Source: Maricaulis maris (lineage in GTDB: Bacteria; Pseudomonadota; Alphaproteobacteria; Caulobacterales; Maricaulaceae). From it: 64,000 nt of DNA. This document shows, piece by piece, positions 1 to 9,161 of this stretch. The translations under genes were made by a program, and so were the position numbers. The stretch spans positions 2,233,501 through 2,297,500 of the forward strand of contig NZ_AP027270.1 of assembly GCF_036322705.1 (NCBI RefSeq). Reading direction: 5' to 3'. The first letter of the stretch is position 1. The number at the start of each line of letters is the position of its first letter. The notes below the pieces were generated by a model. It was not told the DNA's origin, made no database searches, and saw nothing but the letters and a program-made list of their open reading frames with translations.

Positions 1-1785
1 ACCATTATCGGCATCCTCGCCTTCGCCGGCATCGGCCTCTCGCCTGACGCCACCGGCGAGTTCCTGTTCTCGCTGTTCGCCGTGATCGCGATCTCCCTGC
101 TGTTGAGCTGGGTGATTGCTGTCACCGTGGTGCCGATGATCGGCTACCACCTGTTCGCCGCCCAGCGGCAAGCTGCCCAGGCCGCCTCCGCCGACGCGCT
201 GGACGAGGACAGCCTGTACGCGGGCCGCCTGTTCAACGGCTATCGCGGCCTTCTGAACCTGGCATTGTCACGGCGCTGGGTCGTCCTGGCCCTGCTGATC
301 GTCGTGACCGTGGTCTGCTATGCCGGCTTCGGATCGGTCCGCAATTCCTTCTTCCCGGCGACCAACACGCCGCTCTTCTACGTCAATGTCGAACTGCCCG
401 AGGGCACCGACATCCTGACCACGGACTCGACCCTGCGCGAGATCGGGGCCTTCGTGTCGGAGCAGCCTGAAGTCGAGACGATCGACACATTCGTCGGGGC
501 CGGGGCAACCCGCTTCATGCTGACCTATTCCTCCGAGCAGCCCAACACCGCCTACGGCCAGATCATCGTGCGCACCCATGAGCTCAATGCGATCCCGGCG
601 CTGTCCGATCGCATCCTCGCGCATGTCCGGGAAACGGTTCCCGACGCAGAAGTCCGGGCCGACCGGATCATTTTCGGGCCGCCGTCCGGTGCCAAGCTGG
701 AGGCGCGCTTTTCGGGGCCGGATGCCGATGTCCTGCGCGGGCTGGCCGAGCAGGCCATCATGGCCCTGAACAGCGATGGTGATGTCATCGATATCCGCAC
801 CGACTGGCGCAACCGGACCCCGGTCCTGCGTCCCGTCATCATCGAGGAACGCGCCCAGACCATCGGCGTGACCCGCGAGAACATCGCCAACGCGCTGCGC
901 TTTGCCACGGTTGGCAGCCAGGTCGGCGTCTATCGCGAAGGCGAAACGCTGATCCCCATCCTGGCCCGGGCGCCGGAGAGCGAACGTGACGACCCGGCCT
1001 ATCTCGACAACCGTCTGGTCTGGAGTCCGCAACAGGCTGCGTACGTACCGATCAACCAGGTCGTCTCGCAATTCGCGCTCGAATTCGAGGACGTGCTGAT
1101 CCAGCGCCGCGACCGGACCCGGACCATCTCGGTGCGCGCCAACCCGCATCCCTGGGAAACCGCATCGCAGGGTTTTGCCCGCTTCGCCCCGGTGATCGAG
1201 GCGATCGAGCTGCCGCGGGGCTATTCATTGGAATGGGGCGGCGAGTATGAAGCCTCGGCGGAGGCGAACGCCTCGCTGGGCGGGCAATTGCCGCTGACCT
1301 TCGTGGCCATGCTGACGATTTCCTTCCTGCTGTTCGCCAAGGTCCGGCAGCCGCTGATCATCTGGGCTGTGGTACCGATGTCGGTGAATGGCGTCGTGAT
1401 CGGTCTTCTGGCGACCAATGTCGCCTTCTCCTTCACAGCACTGCTGGGGCTGTTGTCCCTGTCCGGCATGCTGATCAAGAACGCGATCGTGCTGGTCGAC
1501 GAGATCGATGTCCGCATCCGCAGCGGCGATGACCGGCTGGCGGCCGTGCGGGACGGCTCGATCAGTCGTCTGCGGCCGGTCCTGCTGGCGGCCAGCACCA
1601 CCATCCTTGGCATGACCCCCTTGCTGGGCGACGCCTTTTTCCAGGGCATGGCGGTGACGATTATTGGCGGCCTGACCTTCGCCACGGTCCTCACCATGAT
1701 CGCGGTCCCGGTGCTCTATGCGCTCTTCTTCGGCATTCGTCCCGAAGCGGGCGGGATCGAGGCCGGGCAGGCAGTCGAGGCTTGA
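1..1785 (+). CDS. RND efflux transporter permease, 3' part
   Basis: The frame is open from the first base, so this is the C-terminal 594 residues of a protein whose usual length is about 1,030. It matches the inner-membrane permease of HAE1/AcrB-type RND pumps, which export drugs or other hydrophobic compounds by proton antiport with a periplasmic adaptor and an outer-membrane channel. Visible parts are the end of the first transmembrane bundle, a large periplasmic loop (about residues 120-430) and a second bundle that ends in the typical AVPVLYALFF segment. The adaptor gene is presumably upstream and outside the window. The substrate cannot be told from sequence. A hydroxy-acid oxidase follows in the same direction but is probably unrelated. 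Confidence 0.9.
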   Translation, partial: TIIGILAFAGIGLSPDATGEFLFSLFAVIAISLLLSWVIAVTVVPMIGYHLFAAQRQAAQAASADALDEDSLYAGRLFNGYRGLLNLALSRRWVVLALLIVVTVVCYAGFGSVRNSFFPATNTPLFYVNVELPEGTDILTTDSTLREIGAFVSEQPEVETIDTFVGAGATRFMLTYSSEQPNTAYGQIIVRTHELNAIPALSDRILAHVRETVPDAEVRADRIIFGPPSGAKLEARFSGPDADVLRGLAEQAIMALNSDGDVIDIRTDWRNRTPVLRPVIIEERAQTIGVTRENIANALRFATVGSQVGVYREGETLIPILARAPESERDDPAYLDNRLVWSPQQAAYVPINQVVSQFALEFEDVLIQRRDRTRTISVRANPHPWETASQGFARFAPVIEAIELPRGYSLEWGGEYEASAEANASLGGQLPLTFVAMLTISFLLFAKVRQPLIIWAVVPMSVNGVVIGLLATNVAFSFTALLGLLSLSGMLIKNAIVLVDEIDVRIRSGDDRLAAVRDGSISRLRPVLLAASTTILGMTPLLGDAFFQGMAVTIIGGLTFATVLTMIAVPVLYALFFGIRPEAGGIEAGQAVEA

Positions 1786-1816
1786 CGCCCGGACGGGATC
1801 GGCCAAGTTTCCTCGC

Positions 1817-2962
1817 ATGACAGCGATTGAGCAGGCCCACAATATCGAGGCTTTGCGGGCCTTGGCCCGCAAGCGCCTGCCGCGCATGGTGTTCGACTAT
1901 ATCGACGGCGGATCGGACGACGAGATCACGCTGGGTCGCAATGACCGGCGTTATGGCGATTACGAGCTGAACTTCAAATCCCTGGTCGACATCTCCAGCA
2001 TCAATCTCGAGACCCGTGTGATGGGTGCAAGGAGCCGGGCACCCATCATCGTCACGCCGACCGCCGCCCAGCGCCTGTTCAATCCGCGCGCCGGCGAGGC
2101 CGCCGTGGCCCGTGCAGCGAAGGCGAAGGGGCTGGTCTATTGCCTCTCCACCCTCGCCTCGACCAGGATCGAGGATATCGCCAAATACACCGACGGACCG
2201 AAATGGTTCCAGGTCTATGTCTGGAAGGACAGGGCGATCGTCGAGAAGGCCATGGAACGGGCCAGGGCGGCGGGTTTCACCGGTCTCATCCTGACCGTCG
2301 ATGTCCCGGTCGCCGGCAATCGCGAGCGCGATCATCTCAACGCCTTCACCATTCCACCCAAGATCAACGCCAAGACGGTCAGCCAGGTGCTGGCGCGTCC
2401 CGGCTATCTCTGGGACATGGCCACCACACCGGAAATCCTGGCGGCCAACTGGGCCGACATGGATACCGGCGGCATGGGCATCATCCAGTTCCTCGACAGC
2501 CAGTTCGACCGCACGGTGACCTGGCAGGACGCAAAATGGATGAAGGAGGCCTGGGGCGGTCCGTTTGCGATCAAGGGCATTGCCCGACCCGATGACGCCC
2601 GCCGCTGCATCGATGTCGGGGCCGACGCGGTCTGGGTCTCCAATCATGGCGGCCGCCAGCTCGACACGGCCCCGGCCACGATCGACACCCTGCCCGATAT
2701 TGTCGCGGCGGTGCGCGGCCAGGCCGAGATCATCCTCGATGGCGGCATCCGGCGCGGCACCGACATCATCAAGGCCCTGGCGCTGGGAGCCACAGCGGTT
2801 GCGGTCGGCCGCCCCTACCTGTTCGGACTGGGCGCCGGCGGCCAGGCCGGCGTCGAGCGGGCACTGGATATCCTCCTGACCGCACTGGAGCGCGACATGG
2901 CGCTGGTCGGCGCATCGAAACTGTCGGAATTGACGCCGGACTTTGTCCGCCTGCCGCGCTAG
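1817..2962 (+). CDS. FMN-dependent alpha-hydroxy acid oxidase/dehydrogenase
   Basis: The 381-residue product belongs to the glycolate oxidase / L-lactate dehydrogenase / mandelate dehydrogenase family, FMN-dependent TIM barrels that oxidise 2-hydroxy acids to 2-oxo acids. Evidence: the N-terminal FDYIDGGSDDE element, the central WFQVYVWKD and LTVDVPVAGNRERD segments, and the C-terminal signature SNHGGRQLD, which holds the catalytic His and the substrate Arg, followed by the FMN-phosphate-binding DGGIRRGTDIIKALALGA. The start at 1817 is preferred over an in-frame upstream ATG because family homology begins there. A ThDP enzyme follows 62 bp downstream on the same strand, so the keto acid made here may be its substrate. 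Which hydroxy acid is used is not resolved. Confidence 0.87.
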   Translation: MTAIEQAHNIEALRALARKRLPRMVFDYIDGGSDDEITLGRNDRRYGDYELNFKSLVDISSINLETRVMGARSRAPIIVTPTAAQRLFNPRAGEAAVARAAKAKGLVYCLSTLASTRIEDIAKYTDGPKWFQVYVWKDRAIVEKAMERARAAGFTGLILTVDVPVAGNRERDHLNAFTIPPKINAKTVSQVLARPGYLWDMATTPEILAANWADMDTGGMGIIQFLDSQFDRTVTWQDAKWMKEAWGGPFAIKGIARPDDARRCIDVGADAVWVSNHGGRQLDTAPATIDTLPDIVAAVRGQAEIILDGGIRRGTDIIKALALGATAVAVGRPYLFGLGAGGQAGVERALDILLTALERDMALVGASKLSELTPDFVRLPR

Positions 2963-3024
2963 TTTCCTGCCAGACGGAACGAAGAACCAAAGAAACAAGT
3001 CAATCCAACGGACGGGGTCGAAGA

Positions 3025-4578
3025 ATGTTTGCTGCAGAGAGTCTGGTCAGGACGCTGATCAATCAGGGCGTCGAGGTCTGTTTCACCAATCCGGGCACCT
3101 CGGAAATGCACATGGTCGCCGCGCTCGACCGGACCGAGGGCATGCAGTCCGTGCTGTGCCTGTTCGAGGGCGTCGCGACCGGAGCTGCCGACGGCTATGC
3201 CCGCATGGCCGACAAGCCGGCCTGCACCCTGCTCCATCTCGGCCCCGGCGCCGGCAACGGTCTTGCCAACCTGCACAATGCCCGCCGCGCCTACGCCCCC
3301 GTCGTCAACATTGTCGGCGATCATGCCCGCGACCACCTCACGCTCGACGCGCCCCTGACCTCGGACGCGGCCGGTGTCTGCCGGCCGATGTCGCGCTGGG
3401 TCGGCTGCGTCGGTGATGCCTCGGAAGTCTCCACCATGGCGGTGGAGGCCGTGCGCCAGTCCTTTGGCCCGGAACGCGGGGTCGCGTCCCTGATCCTGCC
3501 CGCCGACTGCGCCTGGTCAGACGCCGAGCCGGCCGTCCTTGAAGCGGCTCCGATGCCGGTCCAGATCGCAGTCGAAGCCGACCGGATCGACGCCATTGCC
3601 GCTGCCCTGCGCGCCGCCGAGAACCCGATCATCCTGCTGGGCAATGACGCTTGCCGCGAAGACGGGCTCGCCGCCGCCGGCCGGATTGCCGAAGCGACCG
3701 GAGCCCGGCTCTTCATGGACACATTCGTGCCGCGCATCGCCCGCGGACACGGCCGGGTCTCGCCCAAGCGGCTGGCCTATTTCGGTGAGCAGGCCATCGA
3801 GGAACTGAGCGGTGCCGACCTGCTCGTCATCGCCGGCTCAAAGCCGCCGGTCGCCTTTTTCGCCTATCCCGGACAACCGGGCGAGCTGACACCTGAGGGG
3901 ACGAAAACAGAAACCCTGGCCGGCCCGTCCGAGGACGTCATCCAGGCCCTGCAGGGTGTCGCGGCCAGCCTCGAGGTCGCTGAGGCACCGCTTGAGCTGC
4001 CGGGCCTGTCGCAAGCCCCGAAGCTCTTCCCGGACGAGCCGCTCAATCCGGGCTATGTCGGGATCTCGCTGCTGCGTCACATGCCCGAGGACTCGATCAT
4101 CTGCGACGATGCGACAACGTCCGGCATGGGCGTCTTCCCCTGGATCGAACATGGCCCGCGCCATGACTGGCTGTGCCTGACCGGTGGGGCGATCGGCTCC
4201 GGCATGCCGCAAGCCATCGGGGCCGCCCTCGCCTGCCCGGACAAGCAGGTCTTCGCCCTGTGCGGCGACGGCGCGGCGGCCTATACGCTACAGGCGCTGT
4301 GGACCCAGGCGCGCGAGAAGCAGAACGTGATCAATGTGGTGTTCGCCAACCACTCCTATCTGGTGCTCAATGTCGAGCTGGCCCGGGTCGGCGCCGGCAA
4401 TCCCGGTCCCGCGGCCCAGCAAATGCTGTCGCTGGACAATCCCAAGATGGACTGGGTGAAGCTGGGTGAGGGTTTCGGCGTCCCCGGACAACGCGCCCGG
4501 ACGGCCGGCGAGTTCGACGAGGCGCTCAAGCGGGCTCTTGCCGCCGGTGGTCCGCAGATGATCGTCGCCGAAATCTAG
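3025..4578 (+). CDS. thiamine diphosphate enzyme, acetolactate synthase-like / benzoylformate decarboxylase-like
   Basis: This is a 517-residue ThDP-dependent enzyme with the usual three-domain architecture. The N-terminal Pyr domain carries the catalytic glutamate in LFEGVATGAADGYARM. A middle domain follows, and the C-terminal PP domain has the GDG...N cofactor motif (GDGAAAYTLQAL ... FANHSY). It looks like acetolactate synthase large-subunit paralogues often annotated ilvB-like, but no small regulatory subunit is adjacent. Branched-chain synthesis is therefore less likely than decarboxylation or carboligation of a 2-oxo acid. Its position just behind a hydroxy-acid oxidase recalls the mandelate pathway order (oxidase then benzoylformate decarboxylase). 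That is only an analogy; the substrate is unknown. Confidence 0.8.
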   Translation: MFAAESLVRTLINQGVEVCFTNPGTSEMHMVAALDRTEGMQSVLCLFEGVATGAADGYARMADKPACTLLHLGPGAGNGLANLHNARRAYAPVVNIVGDHARDHLTLDAPLTSDAAGVCRPMSRWVGCVGDASEVSTMAVEAVRQSFGPERGVASLILPADCAWSDAEPAVLEAAPMPVQIAVEADRIDAIAAALRAAENPIILLGNDACREDGLAAAGRIAEATGARLFMDTFVPRIARGHGRVSPKRLAYFGEQAIEELSGADLLVIAGSKPPVAFFAYPGQPGELTPEGTKTETLAGPSEDVIQALQGVAASLEVAEAPLELPGLSQAPKLFPDEPLNPGYVGISLLRHMPEDSIICDDATTSGMGVFPWIEHGPRHDWLCLTGGAIGSGMPQAIGAALACPDKQVFALCGDGAAAYTLQALWTQAREKQNVINVVFANHSYLVLNVELARVGAGNPGPAAQQMLSLDNPKMDWVKLGEGFGVPGQRARTAGEFDEALKRALAAGGPQMIVAEI

Positions 4579-4581
4579 CCG

Positions 4582-6408
4582 CTAGCGACTTGCCAGACGG
4601 CCTTCCCCGGCCGTCTCGGCATCGCCCTCCGCCCGATCGGTCACCAGCGCCGTTTTCAGGACACGACGCAGTTCGGCGATTTCGACCGGCTTGGGCAGGT
4701 AGTCGGAGAAGCCGGCGGCCAGAAACTCGCGGCGGTGGTCGTCCGAGGCCAGAGCGGTGACCGCGACGATCCGGGCATCAGCCGACTTGCGGGTCTCGCG
4801 GATGCACTGCATCGCGCTCACCCCGTCCATCTCCGGCATCTGGATGTCCATCAGGACCACATCATAGGCCATCGAGGTTGCCTTGTTGACGGCCTCGCGA
4901 CCGCCGGAGGCGCTGTCGACGATCAACTCGTCCGCCTTGACGATCTGCTGGACCATCGCTTTCAGAACCAGCTGGTTGGTCATGACATCATCGACGACCA
5001 GGATCCGGGCTGCGGCCTCGACCGGCTCCACGCTGGCCGGATCCCGCTTGGCGACGGGACGCTCGCGGCCCTCGACCCGCTCAAGCGGCAGATCGATGGT
5101 GAAGGTCGAGCCACGCCCCATCTTGCTGGACAGGGTGATCTTGCCATCCATCTTTGCGACCAGCCGGCGGCAGATCGCCAGTCCGAGGCCGGTACCGCCA
5201 TAGCGCCGGGTGACCGACGCATCGACCTGGCTGAAGGGATCAAAGATCGCCTCCTGCTTGTTCCCCGGGATGCCGATGCCGGTGTCGCGAACGGCAAGGC
5301 GGACCCGCGTCACGCCCTCGCGCGGCTCACCGACACTGGCCAGCGAGACACTGATGCGTCCGCTATGGGTGAATTTCACGGCATTGCCGAGCAGATTGTT
5401 GATCACCTGGCGCAGGCGGATCGGGTCCCCGACCACGAAGGCCGGCTCGCCGAGCTGGTTGCTGACGGACAGCGCCACGCCCTTGGCTTCCGCCTGGGCG
5501 CGCCAGTGTTCGGTTGTGCTGCGGACCAGGGCCGAGAGATCGAACTCACGCGTTTCAAGCTCGAGGGCATCGGCGTCGATCTTCGACAGGTCGAGGATTT
5601 CATTGAGTAGTTCCAGCAGCGCCTTGCCGCTCTCGTCGATCAGGTCGAGATTGCGCCGGTGGTCTTCGCTGAGGGTCTGATCGGCCTGCATCACATTGGT
5701 CATGCCGATGACACCATTGAGCGGCGTCCGCACCTCATGGCTCATATTGGCGATGAATTCCGACTTCGCCCGATTGGCTTCCTGCGCCGAAATCAGCGCG
5801 GTTTCCAACTGCTTGTTCGCCTCGGTCAGGGCCAGCCTGGCATCGGTGGTGGCCGAGCGGAAACTCGAGCCGAACAGCACGATCCAGACGCAGGAGAAGG
5901 CCGCCGCGGCGACCAGCATGTTCACCAGCTCGGTCGAATTGAACGCCAGCCGGCCGAAGGTGTCGGGATTGGCGTTCGCCACGATCAGCCAGAAATACGC
6001 ACCCAGGGGCGGGATTGCGACCAACACGGCGCGAGAGCCCCAGGCGATGTAGGCGCCCAGCACGATGCCCGGCAGGTAGAGCGTTGCCGGCGGAAAGGAC
6101 CCTCGGTTGGCCCAGGCCGCGGCGAACATGACAATCGCGGCAAGCCCGATGATGACGCCCATGGTCGCATTGGGGCGCCGCAGGCGCAGACCGACAATCC
6201 CGATCGTGGCGGCGATCAGGCTCGAAATCAGACCAAGCTCGGCCATTCCGGGACGGCCGCCGAGGACAAAGGCGAGCAGGAAGGCATTGACCAGCCCCAT
6301 CAGGGTGAAGATCGCTGTATAGGCCACGGCAATGCGGGATTTGATCGCATGATCGAAGTCGATCTGCGGATCAGCCCCTGTCCAGCGGTCGATCTGCCTC
6401 CACAGCAT
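4582..6408 (-). CDS. membrane hybrid histidine kinase with C-terminal receiver domain
   Basis: The 608-residue product starts at an ATG giving MLWRQIDRW; the longer upstream extension is low-complexity and unlikely. Five or six transmembrane helices (about residues 20-180) make up a MASE-like sensor module. A short coiled-coil leads to the HisKA domain with its phosphorylatable histidine in NMSHEVRTPLNG, then the HATPase domain (N box with NLLGNAVKFT, DTGIGIP, GGTGLGLAIC). A receiver domain (about 475-590) has the VLMDIQMPEMDG aspartate and LPKP lysine. It probably phosphorylates a separate phosphotransferase or its own receiver. The signal is unknown. It ends 3 bp from the convergent ThDP-enzyme gene. 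Confidence 0.9.
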   Translation of the reverse strand: MLWRQIDRWTGADPQIDFDHAIKSRIAVAYTAIFTLMGLVNAFLLAFVLGGRPGMAELGLISSLIAATIGIVGLRLRRPNATMGVIIGLAAIVMFAAAWANRGSFPPATLYLPGIVLGAYIAWGSRAVLVAIPPLGAYFWLIVANANPDTFGRLAFNSTELVNMLVAAAAFSCVWIVLFGSSFRSATTDARLALTEANKQLETALISAQEANRAKSEFIANMSHEVRTPLNGVIGMTNVMQADQTLSEDHRRNLDLIDESGKALLELLNEILDLSKIDADALELETREFDLSALVRSTTEHWRAQAEAKGVALSVSNQLGEPAFVVGDPIRLRQVINNLLGNAVKFTHSGRISVSLASVGEPREGVTRVRLAVRDTGIGIPGNKQEAIFDPFSQVDASVTRRYGGTGLGLAICRRLVAKMDGKITLSSKMGRGSTFTIDLPLERVEGRERPVAKRDPASVEPVEAAARILVVDDVMTNQLVLKAMVQQIVKADELIVDSASGGREAVNKATSMAYDVVLMDIQMPEMDGVSAMQCIRETRKSADARIVAVTALASDDHRREFLAAGFSDYLPKPVEIAELRRVLKTALVTDRAEGDAETAGEGRLASR

Positions 6409-6559
6409 ATCGGTATACCCCTCATCCACTCCGGGCCGAAGATAGCGCAACGGGGTTAATAAATCCGGTGTTCCCGCCGGGGTTTTATCGCAAAACCCAG
6501 CCGGACCGGGACCTTGGCCCCTCCCCGGGCCGGATCGACAAACGCGGCATGCCAACGCA

Positions 6560-6589
6560 AAACGCCGCACCCGTCAGGGCGCGGCGTTT
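6560..6589 (-). terminator. Rho-independent terminator of the porin gene
   Basis: A 9-bp perfect stem (AAACGCCGC / GCGGCGTTT) with a 12-nt loop lies just downstream of the minus-strand porin gene. On that strand the stem ends in a run of four T residues. Confidence 0.7.
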
Positions 6590-6611
6590 CGTGTCGCGAT
6601 GATCGCAGGGC

Positions 6612-8204
6612 CTAGAAGGCGGCCTGCACACCGAAGGTGATGACGTCCGTCGTGGCATCACGCTCGGACCAGCTCGCGCCGCCCGGCAGATTGCCACCGC
6701 TGACGAAGTTCAGCGGGGCCCAGCCATTCACATGGATGAACTCGCCGAACATGTTCACGCCAGGCGCGATGAAATAGCCGAGACCGGCCACATACTGGTC
6801 CTGACGCTCCCACGGTGCCCCGTCATCGCCAGCCCGGAAGCGGCTGAACTCGAAGGAGACATCCAGCGGGCTGTCCTGACCGATATCCATGGCATAGCGC
6901 CCCCCCAGAGCCCAGGAACTGGTTTCCTGTGCGGCAAAGACGCTGAGCGGATTGGTCGGATCCGGCACGGCCGAACCGGGCCAGACATCGGTCGTCTGCT
7001 GGAACTCGCCGATGAACTCGAACGCGCCGGTCTCGATGCGACCGTAGACGGCATAGGCCGGGTTGTTCTCGGCACAGGCCGTGAAGTGGAAGACCGGGTA
7101 GGGTTGGCAGTACGGGCTGGCATGCTCATAGCTGGCACCAACCATCACCGATCCGTCCTCGCCCATCGGCAGGGTGTAGTTCGCGTCGACGGCAAAGTTG
7201 TTCACGCGCGAGGGAACGGCTGTTCCCTGGACCGGCGCATTGGCCGCACGGAACTGGGCCCCGCCCTGAATCCCCATGGCGCGGATGTGCAGGCCGTTAT
7301 TGTAGTAGCCAACCAGGCCGCCATAGGCGAGTCCGGCGAAGGAGTGCCAGGTCGTCGAATTGGTGAAGGGGCTGACCGTGTCATTCATGCCGAACGGCGT
7401 GTCCATCTTGCCGATCGCGGCATACCAGGGTGACTGGTCGAGATCACCGATCATCACCCAGGCCTTGCGGACCTGGACCTGGTTGCGGTTGAGGTCGGTG
7501 ATGGTGCCGGAGCCGAAGCTCTGCTCCGGATTGTACAGCATCTCGACATAGCCGGTGATGGTGTCCGACATGCGCGCCGTCAGGGCGAACTGGGCCGAGT
7601 GAACCACCATTTCGGAGACTTCCTCACCGATCTGGTTGTTCGAGGTCGGGTGACGCATCAGCCAGCCGAACTTGGTGTCCGAGTTGGAGCGCTGGTAATT
7701 GGCCAGCACCGTGACACCACCGCTGAGCGTGACACGGTTTTCAAGCTCGCCATTCTGCATCGCCTGGAGCTGGATCAGCTGGCGACGATTGATGCCCTCG
7801 GCATGATCGAGCACGGCGAAGCTGTAATCCTGGCTCAGACCGACAAAGCCCTGTCCCATCGACTGCTGGTACGCGGCATGGTGTTCGGCGTGCGGAACCT
7901 GGACCGGCATGTCAGCATGGCCGGCCGGGGCATGACCCGCCCCGTGACCCGTCCCGTGACCGGAACCGTGACCGGAACCGTGATCGGCCCCGTGACCGGC
8001 GCCATGCGGCATGGCCGGTGCGGTCGCCGTCGCGCCCTGGGTTTCGAGGAATTCCAGCAGGCGCCGGTTGGTTTCTTCCAGCTGCACGATCCGCGCTTCG
8101 AGCGCTTCGATACGGGCATCTTCGGCCTCATCGGCAAACGCCGGAGAGCCCAGGGTTGCAAGCGCCAATGCGCTCACACCCAAAGCGAGATAATCACGAT
8201 ACAT
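6612..8204 (-). CDS. outer-membrane porin, LbtU-type, with His-rich N-terminal region
   Basis: The 530-residue product begins with a signal peptide (cleavage near AFADE). Next comes a short coiled-coil (about 27-57) and a Gly-His repeat region (about 67-110, GHG units), then a long beta-barrel that ends in a terminal phenylalanine (VQAAF), the outer-membrane assembly signal. The layout matches porins annotated LbtU-family siderophore porins, found in Legionella and many alphaproteobacteria. The His-rich stretch could bind zinc, copper, nickel or iron-siderophore complexes at the periplasmic face; this is inference. No metal-responsive operator was confidently seen upstream. The neighbouring histidine kinase is transcribed in the same direction downstream but is separated by a terminator. 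Confidence 0.8.
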   Translation of the reverse strand: MYRDYLALGVSALALATLGSPAFADEAEDARIEALEARIVQLEETNRRLLEFLETQGATATAPAMPHGAGHGADHGSGHGSGHGTGHGAGHAPAGHADMPVQVPHAEHHAAYQQSMGQGFVGLSQDYSFAVLDHAEGINRRQLIQLQAMQNGELENRVTLSGGVTVLANYQRSNSDTKFGWLMRHPTSNNQIGEEVSEMVVHSAQFALTARMSDTITGYVEMLYNPEQSFGSGTITDLNRNQVQVRKAWVMIGDLDQSPWYAAIGKMDTPFGMNDTVSPFTNSTTWHSFAGLAYGGLVGYYNNGLHIRAMGIQGGAQFRAANAPVQGTAVPSRVNNFAVDANYTLPMGEDGSVMVGASYEHASPYCQPYPVFHFTACAENNPAYAVYGRIETGAFEFIGEFQQTTDVWPGSAVPDPTNPLSVFAAQETSSWALGGRYAMDIGQDSPLDVSFEFSRFRAGDDGAPWERQDQYVAGLGYFIAPGVNMFGEFIHVNGWAPLNFVSGGNLPGGASWSERDATTDVITFGVQAAF

Positions 8205-8625
8205 TTTGGTCCCTGTCCTTGGTCAGATTGGCGCCGAAACCCTTGGGGTTTGTCCCACAGCCGCCGTCAGTCAAATGATCGATCAAAAACACGGACTCGC
8301 CTCGTTGATCGATCCACACAAGAGTGCGTCGCGTTGTGTAATCGGACACGCCTTAAATTATTCTTGCGATCTTGCCGCGGCCTTCACGACCCGGGCAGCC
8401 CCCCCCCCGATCGATCCCGGAGCGATCCGCCTATCCCCCGTTCCAGTGCCCGTCCTTCTCCCGTGGGAGACGGTGCCCGGAAGGGGCGGATGAGGGGGAT
8501 GCGTGCTGCTGTCACCGGGATTTACCCCTCACCCTGACCCTCTCCCCAGGGAGAGGGAAAGCACCGCGCCAACAAAAACTTTTCCGCACCCCCACGACCC
8601 CATGGGACACTGCCCTCGGTTTTCG
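8205..8625. other. intergenic region, mosaic of small palindromes
   Basis: No gene is supported here. The first 160 bp form the upstream region of the porin gene. From about 8450 there are short inverted pieces such as CTCTCCCCAGGGAGAG and CTTCTCCCGTGGGAGA, the kind of intergenic palindromic clutter common in GC-rich alphaproteobacteria. A run of ten C residues sits near 8400. Confidence 0.4.
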
Positions 8626-8725
8626 GGACCGGAGACACTAAACGACCGACCCCATCTACCTGGCGTATTGGAAACGGGTTGGAGACAGCCCCGGAAAGCT
8701 CCGTGGGCGGGATGCCGAGGACACC
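8625..8725. repeat. dispersed repeat of about 100 bp, copy A
   Basis: The core ACGACCG...ACCTGGCGTATTGGAAACGGG...TGGAGACAGCCC reappears, about 75 percent identical by eye, at 55733-55833 in the same orientation. It lies in non-coding DNA in both places, so it is a dispersed intergenic element, not a gene duplication. Confidence 0.6.
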
Positions 8726-8913
8726 ACGGACACCGCAGACCCGCCAACCGGACACCCCCGGTGTCCACCGGCATCCCGCTCGCTCCCACCACTTCCGCGC
8801 CGGGCCGGCGGCCGGGCAAGTGCCCGTCCGGTCGACGACGACCGGAACAGGGATGTGACCCGGCCGCACCGCCAGGCGCAGGGCAATCCATAGATCGCTT
8901 GTCAGCCAGCGGG

Positions 8914-8992
8914 CCGCATCCGGGTCTTCAGCTCAAGGATGAAACCGCGAAGCGGCCGCGTTGCGGCCCTTGACCTGAAGACCCGGATGCGG
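8914..8992. repeat. long inverted repeat
   Basis: An 18-bp perfect arm (CCGCATCCGGGTCTTCAG, 8914-8931) is repeated in inverted orientation at 8975-8992. After one mismatch the pairing continues for six more bases. The 43-bp interval itself holds GCGGCCGC-type pairing. It could be a transposable-element end, a recombination site or a strong transcript hairpin. Confidence 0.65.
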
Positions 8993-9046
8993 CGGTCTCT
9001 CGGTAAGCGGTTTAGGGTGGGGTTTGCGCCACGGCGCGGGGGGTAG

Positions 9047-9118
9047 AGGTGGACTAATTGTGTCTGTCCCGGTTTCCCCGCGAGGTGGACTAATTGTGTC
9101 TGTCCCGGTTTCCCCGCG
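9047..9118. repeat. perfect tandem duplication of a 36-bp unit
   Basis: Two identical 36-bp copies stand head to tail (9047-9082 and 9083-9118). Each begins AGGTGGACTAATTGTG and ends TTTCCCCGCG. The TGTCTGTCCCGG core resembles termini of insertion sequences, so these may be ends left by successive insertion or deletion events. Confidence 0.7.
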
Positions 9119-9161
9119 GTTCCCTCCCTGGACCCGTCTCGCTTCGAGGGGCGGAGGGTGA

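Noticed and set aside
8205-8380. Fur/iron-response box upstream of the His-rich porin
   Set aside because: AT-rich words such as TTAAATTATTCTTGC are present, but none matches a Fur, Irr or RirA consensus well enough.
8400-8412. C-run near 8400 considered as phase-variable tract
   Set aside because: Not inside a supported gene or recognisable promoter spacer.
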